64,000 nt of DNA from Thunnus maccoyii (Eukaryota > Chordata > Actinopteri > Scombriformes > Scombridae). Location of the stretch: positions 10,781,001 through 10,845,000 of the forward strand of contig NC_056540.1 in assembly GCF_910596095.1 (NCBI RefSeq), in the 5' to 3' direction. Under the pieces are notes generated by a model that was not told the DNA's origin, did no database searches, and saw nothing but the letters and a program-made list of their open reading frames with translations. This document shows positions 37,561-51,179 of the stretch, piece after piece (the first letter of the stretch is position 1; each line of letters begins with the position of its first letter). A program made the position numbers and the translations under genes.

Positions 37561-38001
37561 TATTTGAACTGAATATATTCTTTATTTGGATAGCTACCTC
37601 ATCCATGGATTTCACACTTGTCTAACTTGATATAGCATCCAGTTATTATACTTTCCCCCTCCTGGCATTTCTTCTGCTCTGCTTTTATCTTTTTTTTCCC
37701 CAGTGGACTTGCGCTCTGTTTATATGAAAACTCATCAACTGTTTGATTTTCTGCTACCTGCAATTACTGAAGCACAAGCCAGTCTGCATATATATTGTGA
37801 AAAAACACTAGTTTCGCTATGATTCAAGGATACCCAGCACAGCATCCATCAATCACATGTACTGTAGCTGTGGACCTTCCTTCCCTCAGGCAGTAGAATT
37901 ATTGCTCAAGAGTGATACGATTAAAATCTATAAATCTTCATCTCCACCTGCCGCCTGGCTCGTGGCAGTCTTCCACACACCTGTCGAACTAACGGAACGC
38001 G

Positions 38002-38046
<45 letters not shown>

Positions 38047-40809
38047 CGTTTATGTGTGTGCTTGTGTGTACGCGTCTGTGCAGTGCAAGATACAAGTGTG
38101 TGGTGTTTACATTATAAACTCAGACAGAGAACGATTATACCAGAGCCGCTGTGCATGAGGGATTTGTGTTTACCGTATAAGAAGAGTCCTGATTATAGCG
38201 GTGTTAAAAATGATTTCACACCTCACTGTGTGGTTGTTAAAGAGTTTGAAAAGTCTGACAGGTAGTGAATCTGTTGAAGTTTATTCCTCTAATGTGAGGT
38301 GATGTATTACCTCACTTTGGAGAACTGCTACCTGAACAGAAAGCTAACTGTCCTGATACCAAATCAACCCAAAACACACACAAGGACACACACACACACA
38401 TGCGCGCGCCTTCTGTATTTACTAAAACAGTCATGTCCTATCAAGGCTGTTTAGTAAACGGTAGCAGAGAACGTCAAGCCTGGAGACATGTCATCATGCC
38501 CAGTGCTCCAGCGAGGATTGGGCTCATGCATTACCAGCTTGCTGTTATGTGTAAACACCCACACACACTCCAGACACACGCATACAGGTGATGAAAGGAA
38601 TGAAATACCTTGCCCTTAGTCTGGAAGTCATTGAACAACCTTTCAGTTTTTTTGTGCTCTTTAGAGGTCAACCGAAAACACTAAAATTCATATTGTCTCC
38701 TGTATCCAAGTCCTGTCTGCTGACGTTTGATGCCAATGAAATGCTCTTTCTTGGAAAATTTTCCCATTTTTGATGTAATGACTGATCCTACTAACATTGC
38801 TTGACAATATAACTCTTGATAATGCCTAAATCCTTTGACACACCACACCAAAGTTGCCATCACCAAAGTCCAACTGTCTTAGTCCGTAGAAAATGTCCCA
38901 GTTAGGCCAAATTCCATTCAAGTTTTCCATGTAAAGGTATAAAAAATGCAGCATGTCCTTTGTAAAATAGTGTAGTATCCCATCCCGCTCAGACTCCAGA
39001 CAATAAGGTAATGAGTGATCTCCCCTTCCTAAACATGGCTTATATACACGATTTGGGGAAAAGTGAAGTTTAAAGACAAACACAGAGCACAGTGAGAGTG
39101 TGTGTATATATGAATCATTGCTATTTCACCCTAAAATATTTTCCATGTCAACATGCAGTAAACATGGCGATATGAACAGGGCTTTGCAGAGAGGGAGGGA
39201 GAAGGAAGAAGGGGGGAATAAAGTGTATACGTCTTACTGGACATCTGCTGAACTGAGTGTGGGATTTCAGATATTGGAAGTAATGACCCTCTTTCCTTTT
39301 GTTTTTTTCATTTTAACATTTATCAACTGATTGCACCTTGAGGACTGTCATTCATCTTATTTGTACTTCCTCACAGGAGTTAATAGGAGATGTGCAGTAC
39401 TGCAATAAGTCAGTGAAAATGTCTGTGAAGATGTTATTGATTAAGTGAAAAGGTAACAAGAAACCACCTTTTTCCCATCACATAAAGTGACTAAAAGTGA
39501 CTTAAACAGTAGAAAAGTTCAAGTAATCATAACTAATCTCTGGACATTAAAAGTATCTGTAGGTGAAGAGGAAATATGATATAACAAGTTGCGTTATTAT
39601 TGTTCACAGGGAGTTTTGCCTAATATTACTCCTGGATGCAGCAACATGAAAGCTGGGCTTGAATAACAAGCTAAGTGCCAGCTGAATCATACAGACTTTG
39701 TGATGCTGTGTTTTAGCATGTGGGGTGAGGACTGTTTTAGAGGGCAGTGTGCATTAATGCACTCCATGTGGCAAAAGAGACTCACATTTATTCCCATTAA
39801 CCAGGTCTGAAACTCGGGCAGACAGCATGAGTGAGCCAAACTGTGTCCATTTAGAAGATAAATTGCTTGACAAAAATACAAACCAGAAAAAAAAGAATGA
39901 AAAACAAACAAAAATGGTTCAAATTCCAGTCGGAAAATGTGGACATTAACCTTCAGACACAGACTGTCATCCAGCATTTTTTCCTCAGGCAGACACAACA
40001 GAATTAGAACCATAATAGCAGCTGATTTCTAGAAAGTTGTTTTTCTAAAAATGTCATATTGTATCACATTTTAAGTGATAATGTAATAACTTGCAGAGCT
40101 GAGGTGTAACTATGTAACCCATACAATACCTCACTGTTTTTAATATTCTGAGGGGAGGCTTTGGTATCTTTTTTTTAGTTTTTAAGTTAAGGATGATGTC
40201 CATAAAAGTGAGGAGAAAGTAAGGCTCTCTGTCTTCTTCCTCCTCCTCTCTTTGTACAAGCATTCAGACACAGAGCAAAGCATTCAGCAATGCACTACAG
40301 CATGTGTTACAACTAACCAGGTTATCTAACTACTCAAAGAATAGCTTTGTCAAGTTGAATCCAAGTTTTATTCTGTTTGAGAGCAATCTACAGGCTTTAC
40401 ATTTTGTCACTGATCACTGCTACAGCTGTAAATGCTGTACACATGTATGCTGAACATTTATTGGCACAAACTGGAGTTGCAGCATTGGCCACACTCTCAC
40501 GAATCGAAGGATTTACCAGAGTGTGTAGGCTCAATAGATCATTGCAACCAACTACTGACACTCCATTATGTTGTAAACAAGCTGAAAAGCTGTTACTGCA
40601 GCAGCTTTAAGCTCTGCACCTCAGATTTCTTTCACTTTGAGGCTTCATATAGCCTTCTATATTGGGAAAAAGGAAGATAAATCATGTTGTTTGGTGGCTG
40701 CACATCGAGCATGACTAAGCACACCCAAAGTTGTCTAAAGTCCTACTATAGTTGAAAGTATAACATGAATAGCATAGCATCGTTTCACACCTACTGCAGG
40801 AATAAGAGG

Positions 40810-40880
40810 AAATAATAATAATAAATAAACTTTATTTATACAGCACTTTTACAAAGTGTTTTACATGGCTTAAACATTTA
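40810..40880 (-). mobile_element. Retroposon 3' tail, inverted copy
   Basis: Read on the minus strand this is gtaaaagtgctgtataaataaag followed by (TTA)n, preceded by gccatgtaaaacactttg. It matches the tail at 29706-29830 in the opposite orientation. Confidence 0.65.
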
Positions 40881-43019
40881 AGTACTATAATTTAGACAGA
40901 GATGTTCTGAGGAAACTGTTGATCCTGCATGCTTGAAAACATCCGACAAGTACGTCCTCCAAACCCCCATATCCTGATTGTTATGACAAACAGCTCCAAA
41001 TCCCACGACAATAACAAGGTTCCTGGCACCACTGGTTAGTTAGGTCCTGTCAGGGATTTTCCTATCTACGTATAAAGAATCATTTAAGGAAATACGTCTC
41101 TGATACTGAAATAGTCAGTTACATAATAAGTTACTGAACTTTATGTACAGTTGCACAAACTAGAACCAAATTCAAATCTTGTTAACCACACATGTGAAAT
41201 AATGTGAATGTTTTTGTGTGTGTTTGTGTGTGTGTGTTTGTGTGTGTGTGTGTTTAGAGGAATATTTTTTTTTGTCACAGTGACTTTCTTAAAGTCCAGC
41301 CACTGTGAGGTTGCTAGGTGACCAGCAGAGACTCCAGGAATATACTGTTTATTTCTATATTTCCTTTAAGAAACTGTACTAAGGGGTCCCATATTTCTTA
41401 CCCTTGTTTATTTCACAATGTATATATATTTTTTCTGATACCATACATACTTCCATTCATACCACAGAATCATACTTGTTCTGATATGCACATAACCATT
41501 GACAGACTGTATGGTCAAACTGTTTGAGACTTGCAGTGGTTTGTTTTAGTTGGATGCTTTTCTTTTAAGACAATGATATAACAAATCCTTGCTACTTGTT
41601 TTTCCAGGTGATACATGTGCAGGAACAGGTGTCTAAAGAGGAAAGAGCCCATCTAGTGGTCATTGAAAGAACTGTCATGTTAAAAATAAAACATGACATT
41701 CAGACTTATGTCAGCATATTAATGTGGTGTATACACATCCAGTATTGCATATAAGTGTGTTTTTTCATCCAAGATGACCTCTGGCATTATGAAATGTTAC
41801 TCTGCATCAAACAGATATTACAATGGGTCTCTTAATGAAGACATTTTTTTTTTTACGGGTCTGTCAACTTTTTCATTACTTTGCACATCTCTGGAGGTCA
41901 AAGTGGGAATCAATGACAAATTAATTGCCTGTTGTGTCCTGGTCAAGTGGGAATTTCACACATGGCTGATCTTGATTGATAATCAATCCACTGAAAGTCT
42001 GCAGTTGTATTCACAAAACATTCTAAAGGTTCTGTCACATTAATTACTTTATGTACTTATATACATGGATGTCTGCTGGTATGTGCAATCTTATCTTTTG
42101 TCTTTTTTTCTCTCTCTCACTTTCCCATTCTTTTAATATTTGTTCTCTTTTTCTGATTGATTAAGGTATGCATTGGAGAATGCCGTGATCAAGCCCCTCT
42201 GAGGGTTTTTTGCACCTCTCCATCACATTTTCTATTGTTTATGTAAATATCAATTTGTATCTTTTGCATATGTCTAACCAAATAAAAGTCAAAAAAAGAA
42301 CATTACAACATATATGGGCTATAGGCTCTGAAGGTTTGGGAGCAAAAGATGAGGGAATTAGGTAAGACAAAGTAGAGGCTTGAGGAATAACAAGTGTGGG
42401 CAGAGGAAAGAAAATGATTCATGAATGTCCAATAGGATTAAACTAAGAAAGAGGGAATGGGGACAAATGAAAAAAAAGACAAAGAAGAAAAGGAGAGAAT
42501 TTGTATTGATAAAGCCACTTAAGTTTGTCCACACTCAGAAAACACCAAGGAGCCCAAGAAGCTCCCAAAGCAGGAATAAATGAATTTATTTTCCACATGA
42601 CAATCATTAAAACAGAATATATTTTCCCAGGACACTCGACCACCAAGGACTTCAGGGAACACCTGAGTAGACTGTCAGTGGATATACTGTTTAAACAGCA
42701 CATTGTTATCCAAAAGCAGTACTCACCAAGCCCACAAATCCCCATCAGTCAACATATGCAGTATATATTCACTTATATTGTATATTAATTTGGGATTATT
42801 CAAATCTAACAAATCCAATCTCCTATCATATTGGACAGGAAGTTTGAAAAATTACATGTAAATACTACCGATGACCCAAAAAAATGTTTTTTTTAAAATC
42901 TTTTTTCTTTCCCACCAAATGTTTTGAAAATGACTTCCTCTAACTTTGTCCAGTGAGAAATTGGTCTGACATGACAGTAAGTGAAACTGTGTGGAGTACA
43001 TGTTTCTCATTTGTAGGGT

Positions 43020-43510
43020 TGAAATTGAGTTTCCTGGAGGAAAAATCTTGTGACAGTAAATTGAACATTTGCTGAGCAGCTACAGAAACGTTTCAAAAAC
43101 TCATTCAAACCACGCACATGCATGGCTGTAAATGACACAATATTATCTGTCTCATATAATTCCTGAAAAGCTAGCGTTGTTCATATAGAGAGGTTAATGC
43201 ATTACCCGTATGACATAAAATTTACATATTCAGCACATTGATGTGGGAGAGCCAGCAAGGGGAAATTAATTTGTTCATGTATTCAGGCCTGCATCCATTC
43301 AACATATGGAAAGCAGATTGTGGCTACAAAGAGCAAGAGAGCCTTGACAGTAACTATGTAAGTTTTAATGCCTATAACCCAATAATTGGCTATTCAGCTG
43401 TAATTCCCCCAGAAGTCATTACACATCCAATAAACAACTATGTCCCTAATTATTCTTACTGCAGTTCAGCTTTAATGTTTGCCCAGTCTAGGCGCACAAC
43501 CTTGGCCCTC
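43020..43510. promoter_or_regulatory. Candidate conserved noncoding block
   Basis: Non-repetitive AT-moderate sequence with gttaatgcattaccc, ggaaattaatttg and ccaataattggc (homeodomain-type cores). A 91-codon open frame (43238-43513) crosses it, but has no recognisable domain and no splice or start context. Function is a guess. Confidence 0.22.
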
Positions 43511-44344
43511 TAAACCTTCATCTTCCCATTGGGCTTTTTGCCAATTCCTGAGTAAATCAACTGGTGCATACTAATTGGTGTATCTTTATCCCTGTGGCAA
43601 CAGGAGGAACAGTGTGAGTGTGCATGCATGCATGTGTGCACGTGTGTAAATGTGTACGTGTGTGTGTGTGTGCGTGTGTGTGTGTGTGTGTGTGAGTATG
43701 GGTGGGTGGGCGTAGGAGTCTTAACTGGACCATGCAGATGAGTTGAGTCCTGCAATTGCTGCAGGAAAAATCCTTCCTTCGACAGCTCACATCAGTACAG
43801 TAGATCTATTTAGACACTGTCCCCTCGTGCACATACACACACTCAGATGATTATATGAATACACTTATTTTAGTTTTGGCCTGTCCATTCATGTTATCCA
43901 TGATAAAAATCGACAAAAACACCTTTGGCAAATACACTCCAGAGTGCAGATGCATTTCTAAATGGCAGATGGAAAAAAATTTGTGAACGGATGCATCATT
44001 TTCTTGTCATTAACGTTTCCCAGACATAGCTGGTGATCTTGTGCTTGCCAGCAGTTCTAAGAAGCCAAATCTGAGTTGCTTCCAACTATATCTTTCATCA
44101 CTTAGGTTTAAAGGCAATAACAATATGCAGGTGTTGTCATAGACTCTTTTTTTTTTTTTTTGTATAAAATAATGATTTGACATCAATTCTGTTAGATGCA
44201 GGAATTGCCATGAACTGTTGGTTGGAGGTAGCATTTATGATCCTAAATCAAGATATTATTAGTGACAACAGCTGTACTGTACGGTGTTCCTGAGGTGCAA
44301 AATGCAACAACAGTGGACAAAATAAAACAAAAAAACAGAAAACA

Positions 44345-44541
44345 CAAAATTTCACACAACGGAAAAGGTAGGGACAACAATTCTTATTTGTAACTGGACC
44401 AAACTCAAGTCAATTTAGAGTTCAGTCAAATCTGGTCAATGATACTATCAGTCTTCATTATATTAACTCTGAATTGACCTCGGTTTAGTCCATCCACAAA
44501 CAAGAATTACTGCCCCTACCTTTTCCATTTTGTGAAATGTT
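44345..44541. mobile_element. Palindromic foldback/MITE-like element
   Basis: The left arm aatttcacacaacggaaaag, then gtagggacaacaattcttat, is the inverted complement of the right arm, which ends ccctaccttttcc and attttgtgaaatg. Arms pair over about 70-80 bases each with a few mismatches, around a loop near 44435-44450. Both arms also share inverted aactcaagtcaatttagagt / actctgaattgacctcggtt. No coding capacity, and I do not know the family name. Confidence 0.75.
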
Positions 44542-44548
44542 GTTCCCC

Positions 44549-45170
44549 CTGTTTCCAGTCTTTGTGCTAAGTTAAGATAACTGCTGGTTTATATCTGACA
44601 GTCAAATATAATAGTGGTATCAATCTAATCATCTAACTCTTGGCAAGATAGCAAATAAGCATATTTCCCAAAATGTCAAATTACTGCTTTAAGTATGGAG
44701 CTGGAGCTGGAAGCTGATTAGCATAGCATCAAGACTAGAAGCAGGGGGAAGCTCTGTCCAAATTTTTTAAAAAAAGCCTAACCTCAGAAGAGGTCTACAC
44801 AAATCTCTATGTTTAGTCCATAGAAACAGAAATGTAAAAATAGCAATTTGTGGTTTTAAGAGGGGTTACATGCTACATTTCTTTGCAAAGCCTCCAGCTT
44901 CAATCACACAGACATGAGAATGGTATCACTCAAGAATTTAATTCTTAGCAGACAGCAAACAAGCGTGTTACAACTGTTAATCAGTGGAGACCATAAGGCA
45001 TTTCCCTCCGTTTCCAGTCTTTATAATAAGCTAAGCCAACTGACTGCAGTTGGTAGTGTCATGTTTACCACACAGAGTAAGCATGAGAGTGGTATTGATC
45101 CTCTCATCTAATCCTCAGCAAGAAAGCTAACAAGCCTATTTCCCAGTATGACGAATTATTCCATTAAACC
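44549..45170. mobile_element. MITE family of aaaatgtcaaactatt, two adjacent degraded copies
   Basis: A right-end fragment at 44549-44695 ends tttcccaaaatgtcaaatta, and a second, longer copy follows at 44696-45170 (gctgattagcatagcatcaagac ... gcaatttgtggttttaagag ... ccgtttccagtctttataat ... ending cctatttcccagtatgacg). Both share cagtctttgtgctaagtta-type and gagtggtatt/tcatctaa text with the copies at 10465 and 46208. No coding capacity. Confidence 0.7.
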
Positions 45171-45179
45171 AAAATGTAA

Positions 45180-46200
45180 TCAAATGAACACGTCATGTCA
45201 TTGCAGCCACAACTGTCTTATAAGACTGTATGAAATCCTTCAGTAACAACAACACTTTCATCTTTCTTGACAATGACCAGCTTTATTTTCTGTCACCAAA
45301 TTCACAATAAAACAAGCAAACTCTCAGCCATTAACAGTGACAGGGAACAACACAGTTAGCTCACAAGAGCTAAAAATGAAATCACAAAAATAGACTTCCC
45401 ACATACATAAACACACAACACACAGACATGGAGTATGGGTACCCTTATAGGCATTATTTCCTTCTTCTCACTTACATTGGTCCATCAGAGCAGGCAGGAT
45501 GAAGGTGACAGGAGAACGTATTCCTCTTTCACCTCTCCTCCATCCTGTGGAATTAAATGAGATGCCACCCAGGTCCAGACGATAACCACTCCTGACACTC
45601 CACTCATCTGAATTTCTAGTAGAATAGCAAAAGAGACAGGACTAGCTCCAGGGAGAAGGGGTAATTTTGGAAGGAGAGTCTATGGGTCAGTAAACTGATT
45701 CAATAAAGGTAAGGGGTGCCATGATAAAGAGAATACAGCCACGAAATTACATAGGAGAGAGGTCAGCGAAGGTAATGCTATGAATAGACAAAGGTGTGGG
45801 TCTAGGTAAAAGGCAATGAATGGAGAGAAAATGAGATGTAATCTAATAGAATATATAAGGACAAATAAACAGGCTCATCACGGCTCTCCCAGTTCTTAGT
45901 GACTCAGAACTGAATGTGTTCACACATACTCACACCCTTGACCCATCCTTTTTTCCCAGTCGTTGCCAGGGTTATGGCTGATTAGTTGACCTGAACCAGC
46001 CTGAGATCCCATGGGATCCACCAGGCCGGTTGATGGGTTCACACTTCAGTTGCTCGATAAAAACAGACCGGAGCACTCAGACCAAGGGAGCAGGGGACAA
46101 AACATTTCACTTGAGTGGCAAAGCGAGGACTGACCGACATAAAGATGGCACGTAAGAAGTTGAAAAAGTGAGCAGAGGAAGTTGAGAAAGATATGGAGGT
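45180..46200. other. Gene-free stretch
   Basis: No gene or clear repeat recognised between the two MITE loci. Confidence 0.5.
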
Positions 46201-46207
46201 GGAGAGT

Positions 46208-46648
46208 AATAGTTTGACAGAAATACGCTTATTTGCTTTCTTGCCTAGAGTTAGATGATAAGATCGATTCCTCTCATGTCTGTTAATTAAATATGAAGCT
46301 ACAGCCAACAGCCCATCAGCATACAGCACAAAGCCTGCTCTGAACGCTTCATTTGCAATGTTACCTCTACTTCCTCCTTATGATGATGTCAGATTACTCA
46401 CACATGCCCATTCCATAGTCTTTGTTGTTGTTGCATTGTCGGATTTGGGCGTGAACATGTATTTGGATGTATTTGAGAAGTTTATTTTATTAATTTCTAA
46501 ACAAAGAAAATATAACATGGAAATTATAGTGAGCTTTAACAGTGACGACCATACTGACCACACAGACATGAGGTGTACCGACCATCTCGTCTAACTCTCT
46601 GTAAGAAAGCAAATAAACAAATTTCCCAAAATGTCAAACTATTCCTTC
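46208..46648. mobile_element. MITE of aaaatgtcaaactatt family, longest copy
   Basis: Left end atagtttgacagaaatacg, gctttcttgcctagagttag is inverted with respect to the right end ctaactctctgtaagaaagc, aaaatgtcaaactattcctt. The interior (46330-46570) includes text such as tgcccattccatagtctttg and gtttattttattaatttc that I associate with a second dispersed fish repeat, so this looks like a composite. Non-coding. Confidence 0.7.
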
Positions 46649-46659
46649 AGCCTTAAAAG

Positions 46660-49600
46660 AGAGTTGTCTCATTAGATTGCTTGGCACTGTTGGAAAAATA
46701 GAGATGAGAAAGTGAAAGAGGTTTGCTACAATGATGTCAACAATGGATAGTGAAAACAGGAATATAGAAGCAGGATAGAGACAATAATGATGGTAATCTG
46801 AGGTGTTGAGGACAGTTTTCAGCATAGTTAATGGGAATGGTTACGCTCCAGTCTCTCTATAGGCAGCTCTCACACTGTGGCCCTTCATTCCTCAGAGCTT
46901 ATCCTTACACTATCTCAATCTCTATCTTTTTCTCAGCACAGCATCCACCTGCAGTTAACTGGTCCCACCGGTGCCTTGCAATTTAATGTTTACATGGGCA
47001 TTAAAAGCATTTCATTGCAATCCTAAAACCCTACCGCTACATTTTCGCTATGTTCCCCTTCGTTGCTTTTGGAGTTAACCCATGACAGGTAAGACTGATT
47101 GACTGATTGAATGAGAGATTGCAAACTCTAATTGGGGTGAAGTGCCTCAGAATCCCAAGTGACTAGCCACTGTGACGGCTTAAGGGAATAGTGAAGTCCC
47201 ACAGCTATGCTAGGGGATGGTAAAAATTGAATTTCTGATATGATAGGAAGACTTTCCTTCCTTGTGAGTCTTGATACATCGTGTCCATAGGGAGGACTTT
47301 TCAGTCTGTTGCTGACAGCTCTAATAACAGCCCAAGTGGACCTGAGGGCAGAAAAGGCAGGAGCTCTGTGGCCAGGAGAGTGTGGCTCCTTCTATCAGGG
47401 TGCATACTAACCATGTACTGTTTCTCTGAGCACGCACATAGTCAAAATAAAAAGTGTGAATTTGTGTGAAATCTGTATTATTATTGTATCAACAGAAACT
47501 GTACAGCTTTATCCCTGAGGATAAAATGATCAATGCTAGTTTGATAAAGATAAGATTGGAGGCAGATGTGTATGGGTGTTATTATGTGGAGACTAAGATT
47601 AACAGTCTGTTAAAATCATGCAAATTTTCTCTTCCCTACAAGCTATATCTAAGATCAAAGAGTGACTCTCAGGTGGATGCCCAACTTTATAGCGAGTCAC
47701 AGTGTCAGTTTGCCTTTTCTGAAGATAATCATCTCACATCATTGGCTACAGGACTGAAAAAATAACTGTACTTGTTGTGTTGTTTTTTTTTTTTTTGCAT
47801 TCTGCAGCCGTGATGTTTTCCAATGTGGGGGATACAATGGTTGAGGCTTAAGTAACCTCCCAGCCGTTTCAAGTGGCAGCCGGGTAAAGACAGAAAATAA
47901 GATGTTAATGTCGAGGGAGTAAGCAGCTTATTTCACTTACTGGATTATTCTATTTTCACTCCCTCTGGGCAGAGATCCAAATCCCAAAGTCCTCAAGGGA
48001 AAGCAGCTGCTCTTCTAATTGATCCAAAATGTTCATGGTGTGGTTCTGATGGCTAAAAGTTTTCCTCACGTGGACATTTTCTAACTTTATAACTTTTCTA
48101 TCTTTATAACTTAAGCAGTACTGCGCAGACCAGGAAATTCACAATGAATTTTCCTCACCTCTGGTGTTTTTTTTTTTGTTTTTTGTTTTTTTAGGATTTT
48201 AGGATTTTCATGTTCAACACACACCTAAATCTACAATATTCTGAGCCAAAGAATCTTTAGTTAGAGAGCCTTTCAGTCTTTATTTATACTGCATGTGTGA
48301 TTTTTAAGTTCATGTTCAAAATATCTGAAATTTTCTGCCAGGCTATCTTGTGGCCACATAACCAAAATATCCCTGGTTAGATTCCAGCTGGAGACCTTTG
48401 TTGCATATCTTACCCCTCTCTCTCTCCACTCATGTCCTTCCTGCTTCTATACTGCTACTCACCATCCAATAAAAAGGGGGAAAAAAAGCCAAAATAGGAT
48501 CCTAAAAAACCCAACAAATTACACCTACTACCAAACAGAACCGGTTTCTATCACAAACCAACCACGGCTCATATATAACATATATTTTAAGGTCAGTGCA
48601 AATCTGCTAAAAACAAAAAAAGACCAAAGAAGAAGCAAATCAAATTATGTTAAAAGAAAATATAATGTTGATTTTATAGTTGTGTTGTTGAAGTGGAGGG
48701 ATAGTGCAGTGATCACTTAGCTCTTTCACATTTATTGTCAGTATTCTTATCACTTACTATTGTATGAAGCTTTGTGGGCAATTGCTGACTTAAGAGTGCA
48801 AACATAAGAGTTAATTTCAAAGTTGATCTATTAGCAGAGAGTATGCTGGCTGAGACTAATCAATTCAAATAGCCAGAGGCTTTCTGAACCAGAGGTCCCC
48901 TCCAGCGATAATTTTGTCATGTTGTTTCTAATCCTGAGGGGCTGTATTTTTAATAAGGTACTCTACTGGTGTACCAAATGCAGTTGTGGTTAGTAGTCCT
49001 GAAGGTTGCTTTCTGTTCCCAGTCCCAAACAGAATGCTATGCCATGCTCTATGAACAATGTTTTCAAAGCATTTTAATTATACTTTTGTGAATATTCTAT
49101 TCTTGAGGGACCGGGTAGCTATTTTCATGATCATATGCAGGAAAAAGAATAAAAACATTTCACCAAAACTTTAACAGCAAAGAGATGAAAGGAAGAGTGA
49201 TGTAAATGATAAGGGGATTGATAATAATAAATTCTCTGTGAGATTTCTGTGCCTGACAGGAAGTTATTTTTTAAAGCAACCTCTGAGGCAAGAATGATGG
49301 GGTACAGGACTGGAGCCAGTTGACTACTTTGAGACTATGTGACTACAGTGGCAGAAGGAGGATGTGATTTACTTCATCCACAAATTGACAGACTGCACAA
49401 AGGAAAGAGATTCACAAAAGAAGTGCCTTGAGCCTTGCCACAGGTAATACCTAGGGCACCAGCCAACAGGGCCTGGCTGGTTGAGATTAATGTTAAATTA
49501 CAATTTCATATCTGTTGATCTGAAGAAAGACAACAGAAAACACTTTAACCACCTCACCGGTCGACACAATATCATGGGGAGATATGTCAGCTGGCTCAGA

Positions 49601-51170
49601 GTGGAAGCCAGTGCACAGGGCTGAGTGTCTACGCCACATTAATTCATACGTGTTCCTCCTGGACATGGCAGCTGTCACAGTCATTTAAGAGAGATTTATC
49701 TCTGTCCCTCTCATGGGCAGTCCTGTGACATTTTCATTTGTCACATGACAGCAAATCACCGGGCCTATGTGTGGGCAGTAATGATTCTATTTTCTGGTAA
49801 CGCCGCAAAGACAAGGGCAGCGGCACCTGAAACATGATGTCATCACAATGCTTATTTATACTGATAGAGAAACAGAGAGAGAGAGGGAAATAGAAAGTGA
49901 GTTTAAGACAGAGAGGAAAAGAGATTCAAAGAAAGATGGTTACGCAACAGGGGATTGATGGGAAAGAAACCAAAGTGCATTATTAAGTGTTCTTGGCTAG
50001 ACAGGAGATGATAGGGGAGGATGTGTGTTGGTATGTTTTATGGAATGGATGGATGGATGAGGGATGGTGGGAGGGAAAGCAAGAAGCCGAGGGTTGTAAA
50101 GGTGAGCTGACACACAACCAAAGGAAGGTCACTGAGGTGTGTATATGGTGGTGGGGTGCCGTTACACAAGGCTAACTGACTGCATTTAAAAATGAAAAAT
50201 GAACTAAGGGCATGGTCAAAACAGACTAGATACTGAAATATGGACCTTAACAAGTGAGGCTGACACTGGAATGAGCTTGCCCAGCAGTGTAGCATTACAT
50301 ACTTATTTATGTACACGTAATCACTTAATGTAACCTCAGCACTAAATACAGGAATGTATATTCAAGAATGAACAGGAATGGATTACACCAGCTAGTTGTA
50401 AATCCATCACAATGTCCTTCCTAACTTCTTAGTGACTACTATACCCCATTTACAGCTAGTAAAATGTTAATGCGAGATGTAAATACACACAGAAGGCAGA
50501 CTGTGATCAGATCAGCCAGACCACACTTGGAGGTGGTCAGGCTCGCATTACAGTGTGACCACTTTCATAAGGACAAAATCCACCTAACTTAGCAAGTTGA
50601 AAGGTCACTTAACTCTTATTCGTCCTACAAGCTTAAGCAAGTCCCACAAAGGCTACAAATAGTAGCGGTGGCTAAAATTCTTCCCTTGCTAAGAAATGAA
50701 TGAAATGTAACTGCCGGTCCCTGTAGGTATGATTTTTGTGCATATGCATACAAACAGTATAACACTAGTGTGTTTTAGACTGATTATGCTGACCTAACAA
50801 ACCTGATCACTGGTCATTCATTCTAATATTATTAGTGCATTGTTATTCCTCACTCTAAAAAGTAATATATTAAAAAGCAAATGTAACCCCCATAAATTTA
50901 ACAGAAAACATTAAAATTCAATTGTAGGGTTAATATTGCAGTTTTCAAAATATTCTGCAGGCCAGGTTCCTGCAGACAGGGTTCATATTCAGGCGAGGTC
51001 AAAGGGAAAAAACTGGAAGGAGAGAGAAAAACAAGAAGAAAAACAAGCAGAGTCCGGTATGCAAGCTAGCTACAGAGAGAAGAAAAAGTTGTTAATACAT
51101 TTTAAAGTATTTATTGACCTCGCTATTTTGTTGTTCACAAGAATGTTTTGGAAGACCAGACTTTGATGGG
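46660..51170. other. Gene-free interval
   Basis: No gene supported. A 99-codon open frame at 47466-47765 has no recognisable motif. Short T/A runs near 47780 and 48165-48190, otherwise unremarkable intergenic DNA. Confidence 0.5.
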
Positions 51171-51179
51171 TTGATGATG

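Larger units (their letters stand above)
35300..44340. other. Gene-free interval downstream of foxi1 (first part)
   Basis: No gene supported. Simple repeats: (GAAA)n about 36578-36632, (GA)n 36962-36999, (AC)n about 38005-38041, TG-rich about 41213-41256, TG-rich about 43655-43694. A retroposon tail lies at 40810-40880. Blocks 36840-37560 and 43020-43510 look non-repetitive and may be regulatory. Open frames of 60-110 codons show no family match. Confidence 0.5.

Noticed and set aside
43238-43513. 91-codon plus-strand open frame
   Set aside because: Protein-like at first sight (contains NYVPNYSYCSSAL) but no family match and no splice signals; listed only as a possible noncoding block.
43510-43790. 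His/Thr-rich minus-strand open frames
   Set aside because: Produced by the (TG)n microsatellite at about 43655-43694.
47466-47765. 99-codon plus-strand open frame
   Set aside because: No recognisable domain, no splice or promoter context, surrounded by gene-free DNA; likely chance.
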